A stretch of DNA of 37,477 nucleotides from Planctomycetota bacterium. GTDB taxonomy: Bacteria; Planctomycetota; Planctomycetia; Pirellulales; Lacipirellulaceae. A program made the position numbers and the translations under genes. The stretch is from assembly GCA_024278955.1 (NCBI GenBank), contig JAJRSE010000045.1, positions 1 to 37,477 of the forward strand, read 5' to 3'. The notes under the pieces are model-generated. The model had not been told where the DNA came from. It saw only the letters and a program-made list of their open reading frames with translations, and did no database searches. Positions 32,910 to 37,477 of the stretch are shown piece by piece (position 1 is the stretch's first letter; every line of letters begins with the position of its first letter).

Positions 32910-33449
32910 ATGCGTCTGGCTGTTTTACTCTCAAGAGAAGTCGTACTGGTTGTGTCTCATCCTGCTCAGTTGCCGCTCGAAGAGTTACTAAAAGATTGCC
33001 GCGTGCAGCGCACTCGGGGGTCGGGACCGGGAGGGCAGCATCGCAATAAGGTCGAGACCGCGATCGTAGTCGAGCATCTACCGACCGGTCTGCGTGGCGA
33101 GGCGAGCGAGCGAAGGAGCCAGGATCAAAACCGGCGACAAGCAATTCATCGATTGCGTGTGAAGCTGGCGCTAAGTGAACGTCGCCTGCCGGCGGATGGG
33201 TCGAGCGAGACCTGGCAACAACGAACCAAGGCTGGGCGGATTTCGGTGAATCCAGAACACGAAGACTTCCCCAAATTGTTGGCAGAGGCCTTGGATGTTG
33301 TTTGTGCCAGCAATTTTGAAATCCCAACCGCGGCAAACCATTTGGGGCTGACGGCGTCTCAGTTGGTAAAGTTCTTGAAGATCGAACGTGTTGCTTTGGA
33401 GCAGGTAAACCGAGAGCGAGTTTCCTTGGGGCTGACAAAGCTTCGTTGA
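32910..33449 (+). CDS. peptide chain release factor-like protein (GGQ domain)
   Basis: A 179-residue protein with the class I release-factor catalytic domain only: TRGSGPGGQHRNKVETAIVV carries the GGQ that triggers peptidyl-tRNA hydrolysis, followed by PTGLRGEASERRSQDQNRRQ. There is no stop-codon-recognition domain, as in ArfB-type rescue factors. The C-terminal part (LLAEALDVVCASNFEIPTAA, NHLGLTASQLVKFLKIE) is helical and does not resemble the basic tail of ArfB, so ribosome docking may differ. GTG at 32952 (MSHPAQLPLEELL) with AAGAGAAG upstream is a plausible alternative start and would remove a hydrophobic N-terminus. Role in ribosome rescue is inferred. Confidence 0.85.
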   Translation: MRLAVLLSREVVLVVSHPAQLPLEELLKDCRVQRTRGSGPGGQHRNKVETAIVVEHLPTGLRGEASERRSQDQNRRQAIHRLRVKLALSERRLPADGSSETWQQRTKAGRISVNPEHEDFPKLLAEALDVVCASNFEIPTAANHLGLTASQLVKFLKIERVALEQVNRERVSLGLTKLR

Positions 33450-33552
33450 GCAACGCAGGCGAGGTTTTGCCCACTCGCCATCATGCGGCTTTCGATTTAC
33501 AATGGCCCGTTCCATTTAGCATCTCCCCACCTCACTTGGTTATGGACGATCC

Positions 33553-34236
33553 ATGTATTCTGTATTATTTGATATTGATGGCACTTTGATAGACACGGGG
33601 GGGGCAGGCAAGCGGGCTTTTTCGTCTGCGTTTCGCGACCTGTTTCAGATTACCGAAATTTCTTCTGGCGTGAATTTTGCCGGGCGGAGCGACCGGGCGA
33701 TTGCGCTGGAGCTAATGGAGCTGCATGGCGTAGAGCCCTCTGCCGATCGTTGGCACGAGTTTGTTAAATCGTACTTGAGTCATCTGGAAAAGTCGTTGCC
33801 AGAATGTCAGGGGCAGGTTTTGCCGGGCGTTGTCCAGCTCTTGGACCAATTACAGGCTGTCGATCATGTGTTGCTTGGCCTGTTGACTGGCAACATCAAG
33901 GGCGGAGCGGCTCGCAAGCTGACCCAGTACGGCATGGCCGAACGGTTTAAGTTTGGTGGCTTTGGAGATGTCTGGCACGATCGCAACGACATCGCGAAAG
34001 AGGCCTTCGAGCAATCGCGTTTCCAAGCCCGCGGGAGGATGCAGGGGGTTATGGTGATCGGCGACACGGTAAACGACGTAACTTGTGCACGGTCGATTGG
34101 TGCCTTTGCCGTGGCCGTGGCAACAGGAGGAGCCTCGCGGGAAGAGCTGAAAGCGGCAAAGCCCGATTTACTGCTCGAAGATCTGACAGACACCGATGCC
34201 TTGTTGGATGCTGTTGGGTCGAAGGCCACCGTTTAA
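33553..34236 (+). CDS. HAD family hydrolase (phosphoglycolate phosphatase-like)
   Basis: A 227-residue HAD phosphatase with a helical cap. Motif I is LFDIDGTLIDTGG (nucleophile Asp), motif II is LGLLTGNIKGGA, and motif IV is VMVIGDTVNDVTCARSIGAF. The C-terminal half ends KAAKPDLLLEDLTDTDALLD, as in phosphoglycolate-type phosphatases. Many such proteins are promiscuous, so the substrate cannot be given. It lies 24 bp upstream of the MOSC gene in the same direction, a likely operon. Confidence 0.9.
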   Translation: MYSVLFDIDGTLIDTGGAGKRAFSSAFRDLFQITEISSGVNFAGRSDRAIALELMELHGVEPSADRWHEFVKSYLSHLEKSLPECQGQVLPGVVQLLDQLQAVDHVLLGLLTGNIKGGAARKLTQYGMAERFKFGGFGDVWHDRNDIAKEAFEQSRFQARGRMQGVMVIGDTVNDVTCARSIGAFAVAVATGGASREELKAAKPDLLLEDLTDTDALLDAVGSKATV

Positions 34237-34260
34237 TTTCTTTCGCTTTGACTCGATGCC

Positions 34261-35061
34261 ATGCCCTCGCTCACACGCATCACGATCTACCCGATTAAAT
34301 CGCTGGACGGCCATCAGGTCAGTCGAGCGGAGGTCCTGCCTAGCGGTGCCCTGGCGGGAGATCGCCGTTTTGCATTGCAAGATTCGTCGGGGCGGTTTGT
34401 GAATGGCAAAAAATTTGCTGCAATCCATCGCATTCGTGCCCGGTTTACCGCAAACTTGCAAAGTGTTTCGTTGAGTTGCGGCGAGGGCGAAGAGACTTTC
34501 GAGCTGCAAGCGGGGAATCGATTGCTTGCAGAGTGGTGCAGCCAGGCGATGGGCCTGTCATGCCAGTTGGTCGAAAACACGGCGGGCGGTTTTCCTGATG
34601 ATTGCGAGTCGCCCGGGCCAACGCTGATTAGCGAGGCATCGCTCCGCGAGGTTGCTTCTTGGTTTGAGGGAGTCGATCTGGAAGAGGCACGTCGTAGGTT
34701 TCGGATGAATTTGGAAATCGATGCCGAGTTTCCGTTTTGGGAAGATCGTCTTGCGGCTGGGACGGCAGAGAAGCCTCGGTTTCGTATTGGTTCGACGGTT
34801 TGGTACGGGCGCGGTGTATGTGCGCGGTGTGTGGTGCCGACGCGAGACGCTATGGAAGGAAGCGTGATAGCCGGCTTTGCGAAGGAGTTTGTCCGCCGTC
34901 GAGAAGAGACGTTACCTGACGGGTCGCCACGCAAGCGATTCGATCACTTCTATCGATTGGGCGTCAACACCTCGGCGATGCCTCAAAAGGGCAGCAAGGC
35001 GATTGCTGTTGGCGAACTGCTTGAGGAACTTCAGCTAGGGAAAAGTGATTGCTCGCTGTAG
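34261..35061 (+). CDS. MOSC domain-containing protein (mARC-like)
   Basis: A 266-residue protein with an N-terminal beta-barrel domain (LTRITIYPIKSLDGHQVSRA, then LAGDRRFALQDSSGRF) and a C-terminal MOSC domain. The cysteine that binds molybdenum in mARC/YcbX proteins is suggested by RCVVPTRDAMEG, similar to the family RCxxTTVD segment, and RFRMNLEIDAEFPFWED matches the conserved region before it. Such proteins reduce N-hydroxylated compounds using Mo cofactor; no molybdopterin genes are in the window. It probably forms an operon with the HAD gene. Confidence 0.88.
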   Translation: MPSLTRITIYPIKSLDGHQVSRAEVLPSGALAGDRRFALQDSSGRFVNGKKFAAIHRIRARFTANLQSVSLSCGEGEETFELQAGNRLLAEWCSQAMGLSCQLVENTAGGFPDDCESPGPTLISEASLREVASWFEGVDLEEARRRFRMNLEIDAEFPFWEDRLAAGTAEKPRFRIGSTVWYGRGVCARCVVPTRDAMEGSVIAGFAKEFVRRREETLPDGSPRKRFDHFYRLGVNTSAMPQKGSKAIAVGELLEELQLGKSDCSL

Positions 35062-35151
35062 GTGGCCTGTCGAATTCTGATGCCAGTGCTGACGGCAGAT
35101 GAAAGCATTGCGATCATAACCCGACGCGTAAGCAAGGAAAGCCCCGCCCCC

Positions 35152-36156
35152 CTACGCCACCAAATCAATTCCCGACCCGAACTGCAAGAACGCCAAATCA
35201 AGATCCTCGATCGTCACGCTCCCATCGCCGTTCAAATCGCCATCGGCCCAGGTCGCCCCCGTCATGCCGAAGTTGGCCGTGATCGTATCCAAATCGTCGG
35301 CATCAATATCGTTGTCCCCATCCAAGTCGGCCAACGCCCAGATGTCTTGTAGGTTGCTTCCCCAGTTGTACGAAAGTGCTCCTCTGGCATCGAGGATATC
35401 CGCAGTCCCATCCCCATTAAAGTCGCCTCCCTGAAAAACGTTGCCAGTAGTTATTCCCCAATTGCCTTGCTCCCAAATATAGAAATCGGTAACATCCACA
35501 ACCCCATCCAGATTCGCATCCCCTGCCAGCAGCGTCATAAAGAAATTAAACCGCCCGCCCGGGTTGCCATCACCCGAGGGAAATTCGCTCACCGCCGCGT
35601 TCACGGTCGAAATGCTCGCCGGGTTGGTCCACTCGCCGTCCAGCAAATTCCCATCCACATCCGTCACGCTATCCGAAAGCGAAATCAAATAGTTGTCGCC
35701 GAGCGCCCAGCCTTCGAATCGCCAGGAGGCCGTGTTGGTCGCCGTATCGTAACTAAAATCCGCCAGCGTGGGCATATTCGCCGTCGTCATTCCAATGACC
35801 AACAAGCTGCCCGACGAAACATTCACCCCTTCGCTAAACACAATCGAAATCGTATCGGCACCCCCCACCGGTACCGTCGCCAACTGGCTCCCGCTTCCGT
35901 CGACCGTATCAAACGAAAAATCGCTATGCAGCGAATTCGACCCGCTGATAATCACATTCATCACCTGCGGAGCCGCCGAACCTACCAACGCCGAAGCAAG
36001 GCCATTGCCCATGGTGGGAACATACCAAGCACTAAACGCACCAAATGCTCGTTGCCAGAAGAAGAAATCATTTTGGTCGAGGACTTGGATCTCAGGTCGT
36101 ACGGGGTAGATTCTTGGGAGTGGGTCATGGGAGGGCTCCTTCCGCTTGCTTGGTAA
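35152..36156 (-). CDS. dockerin-type calcium-repeat protein, 5' end uncertain
   Basis: A planctomycete-type extracellular protein. The C-terminal part carries at least four EF-hand-like dockerin loops (GDANLDGVVDVTDF, GDFNGDGTADILD, ADLDGDNDIDADDLD, GDLNGDGSVTIEDLD). Upstream is a beta-rich domain (about TISIVFSEGVNVSSGSLL), and still earlier DQNDFFFWQRAFG looks like the end of another dockerin-like unit. The open frame extends to 36267, but its first codons translate the hairpin at 36202-36252 into a basic run and no signal peptide is visible, so the true start is not resolved; I clip near the edge of the credible part. It is probably the remaining C-terminal portion of a larger secreted protein. 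Confidence 0.65.
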   Translation of the reverse strand, partial: LPSKRKEPSHDPLPRIYPVRPEIQVLDQNDFFFWQRAFGAFSAWYVPTMGNGLASALVGSAAPQVMNVIISGSNSLHSDFSFDTVDGSGSQLATVPVGGADTISIVFSEGVNVSSGSLLVIGMTTANMPTLADFSYDTATNTASWRFEGWALGDNYLISLSDSVTDVDGNLLDGEWTNPASISTVNAAVSEFPSGDGNPGGRFNFFMTLLAGDANLDGVVDVTDFYIWEQGNWGITTGNVFQGGDFNGDGTADILDARGALSYNWGSNLQDIWALADLDGDNDIDADDLDTITANFGMTGATWADGDLNGDGSVTIEDLDLAFLQFGSGIDLVA

Positions 36157-36201
36157 CAAACGATCTAGGAGACCGACTGTGGCCCACTCTTTCAAGCGGG
36201 C

Positions 36202-36252
36202 CCGCCGCCCCTTTTTCTTTTTCGCTACGCTCAAAAGAAAAAGGGGCGGCGG
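36202..36252. repeat. 20-bp perfect inverted repeat (hairpin)
   Basis: CCGCCGCCCCTTTTTCTTTT (36202-36221) and its exact reverse complement (36233-36252) flank an 11-nt loop TCGCTACGCTC. The GC-rich part is on the outside of the stem and the A/T part next to the loop, opposite to a normal rho-independent terminator. It lies between two broken genes. Confidence 0.8.
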
Positions 36253-36268
36253 CAGATGCCGGAGCAAT

Positions 36269-36868
36269 TTACAGAATCAATGGTACGCTAACCCTGTCGT
36301 CCCCGCCTGCCAGAAAACTATAATTGTCGTAGGCGAGTAGTTCCGGCTGCACGGTACTCAAGTATTGGTCAAGGTAATCCAAATAGGTTTCTCCCGTCGT
36401 ACCACCGGTATTAATACCAAGCTGTGCATCCGATGCATAGGTAGGGAAGAGGTTGATATACGCCAAGCGGCCTGGATCAGATGCCTTGAGGTTACTCACG
36501 ATTGTTGCCAGAGCGGCAAATTCTGCAACCGAAGGCTCATCGTCGATAAAATAGGCACTGAAGGCCGCCTTTCTTTTAAGCTGGTCTATCAGCGTCGTGG
36601 ATGGCGTGACGTTGTTGGGACCGGTTCGGTTTTCCCAAAACGCCTGCAAACCGTACTCTGCTGCTATGTCCAGCTCTTCAAACGACGAGACCCATATGGC
36701 ATTAAAGCCGCCATCGACGGCCTCCTGGGCGACCGTCTTGTCCAGAATCGGCCGGGTCCAGAAGTTTTTCCAGTAGGTAACAATGGGGCCATCCAGCAGA
36801 TTAGCAACAGGTTCTACTTCTGCTATTCTTGCCACGCGGAACCCGACATTGAAGTCCTCGAAGGTCTC
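36269..36868 (-). pseudogene. remnant of a secreted protein, glycosidase-like, truncated by IS630
   Basis: Reading from the IS630 boundary the frame runs LETFEDFNVGFRVARIAEVE, which resembles the C-terminal tail of formylglycine-generating-enzyme-like proteins, and continues directly into YWKNFWTRPILDKTVAQEAV with TGETYLDYLDQYLSTVQPEL and LLAYDNYSFL. The latter part looks like a TIM-barrel glycoside-hydrolase-type domain but is only about 190 residues and ends abruptly at the hairpin at 36202-36252. The mix of a tail motif and a partial domain, an N-terminus set by an insertion element and an early stop suggests a chimeric or decayed gene. No function is assigned. Confidence 0.5.
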
Positions 36869-36870
36869 TA

Positions 36871-37350
36871 GTGCTTTGTCACCGCTTAATCTTAGGGTAG
36901 ACGGACTTAAGTTTACAGCGTGCGTCGTCGGTTTTCATTTGCCAGTTGACCCCTCGTTGGGCCTCAGTAACGTCCGTTGCCCACGCCGAGGTCTCCTCAC
37001 GTAGTTCTTGGGCCGAGCCGATGCGTCGCCCCGCGACGCATTGACGGGTCATACTGCTCAGTTCGTTTTCAGCGATGTTGAGCCAACTGCCATGCTTGGG
37101 CGTGTAATGGAACTCCACACGGCGCGCCAGGGAGCGGGCGCGTTCCGGAGCAAATACCTCGTAAAAAGCCCCTTGGGTGTGGGTGTTCAGATTGTCGCAA
37201 ACGACGATCACCTTTTCGCAATCGGCATAGCGACCCTCAAGCAAGCGAGCCATTTCAGTGGCCCAATCCACTTTCGTCTTGGAATCCCGCACGGCAACCT
37301 CACGCCAGCCTGCCAACGGTTCTGCAAACATAAAAATGGGTTCATCCGAC
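36871..37350 (-). pseudogene. IS630-type transposase, C-terminal part
   Basis: A DDE transposase fragment of the IS630 family: FMFAEPLAGWREVAVRDSKT, then VIVVCDNLNTHTQGAF with the second catalytic Asp, HYTPKHGSWLNIAENELSSM with the catalytic Glu, and KTDDARCKLKSVYPKIKR at the end. Just upstream of MFAEPL the frame reads SDEPIF and then hits a stop, and the N-terminal half with the first catalytic Asp is missing. The stop codon lies inside the element end TGACAAAGCAC (36871-36881, minus strand), flanked outward by a TA target dinucleotide at 36869-36870. The missing part is replaced by another element that begins near 37363. Confidence 0.85.
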
Positions 37351-37375
37351 TAAAGCGTACATGGCTTACAAAAAG

Positions 37376-37441
37376 GTGGACATGCTGTTCCAGTAAGAAG
37401 TGATTGAACGACTTCTTCCAGGAAGGTATCAGCATGTCCAC
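37376..37441 (+). promoter_or_regulatory. nested inverted repeat over the ISL3-like transposase start
   Basis: Outer arms GTGGACATGCTG (37376-37387) and CAGCATGTCCAC (37430-37441) are perfect 12-bp complements. Inner arms AAGAAGT (37395-37401) and ACTTCTT (37411-37417) also pair. The right outer arm contains the transposase ATG (37434), and the ribosome binding site AGGAAGG (37420-37426) lies just before it. In an RNA read from outside, the start codon would be hidden in a hairpin. Confidence 0.65.
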
Positions 37442-37477
37442 ACGTTTGTTGTACCACGCATTCGGCTTGCGTGGCTA
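37434..37477 (+). CDS. ISL3-like transposase, N-terminal fragment cut by window end
   Basis: The frame MSTRLLYHAFGLRGY begins at 37434 and runs off the window. It resembles the start of ISL3-family transposases common in planctomycetes and cyanobacteria. AGGAAGG lies 8-14 bp upstream. Only the first 14 codons are visible, so the family call rests on a short match. The element appears to have inserted into the IS630-type transposase. Confidence 0.5.
   Translation, partial: MSTRLLYHAFGLRG

Noticed and set aside
36202..36252. Rho-independent terminator
   Set aside because: The A/T part of the stem is next to the loop and the GC part outside, with no T tract following on either strand.

Overview
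The window looks like a chromosomal segment of a planctomycete, probably of the Pirellulales group. The reasons are the gene repertoire (complex I genes with long hydrophilic inserts, a DUF1080 protein, a dockerin-type calcium-repeat protein, a Cys-rich secreted protein, IS630/IS256/ISL3-type transposases) and the dispersed ATTCGTCATTC-type repeats. The assignment is by family resemblance only.

Layout. 1-128 is a perfect 17-bp tandem repeat. 337-7939 carries housekeeping genes: a short NagA-like deacetylase and a TIGR01212-type radical SAM protein (-), an FHA protein and the GTPase RsgA (+), an M42 aminopeptidase and a VOC protein (-), a Cys-rich exported protein (+), TatD and a conserved hypothetical protein (-). 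7983-16439 is a compact minus-strand run nuoH-J-K-L-M-N (read 16439 to 7983), the membrane arm of NADH:quinone oxidoreductase. 16720-22288 holds a plus-strand glycosyltransferase, the scar of an IS256-like transposase, and a minus-strand pair of RND/MMPL transporter and thioester-reductase-like protein. 22397-27001 returns to complex I with nuoD, nuoC, nuoA and nuoI (-). Between nuoC and nuoD lie an HslV-like Ntn hydrolase (-) and a HigB/HigA-type toxin-antitoxin pair (+). 27898-35061 is mostly plus strand: csrA, tRNA-Glu, ferrochelatase, aldo/keto reductase, DUF1080 protein, release-factor-like protein, HAD phosphatase and MOSC protein, with one PRMT-like methyltransferase on the minus strand. 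35152-37477 is a degenerate accessory end: a dockerin protein, gene remnants, and an IS630 transposase fragment interrupted by the start of an ISL3-like element.

How the genes fit together. Ten complex I subunits (A, C, D, H, I, J, K, L, M, N) are present, but the set is split by unrelated genes and a mobile-element scar. nuoI has moved upstream of nuoA, and nuoB, nuoE, nuoF and nuoG are absent from the window. All ten face the same way, which suggests an ancestral operon invaded by other genes.

Most promising leads: a CsrA-type GGA hairpin just upstream of csrA; a serine-for-threonine HslV-like protease between complex I genes; an apparently leaderless toxin-antitoxin operon with a palindrome between -35 and -10; a CRP/FNR-like palindrome in the nuoH/glycosyltransferase divergent region; a His-rich NuoL insert; an RND/reductase pair; and a structured hairpin over the start codon of the ISL3-like transposase. 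I did not find a clearly new multi-gene defence or biosynthetic system.
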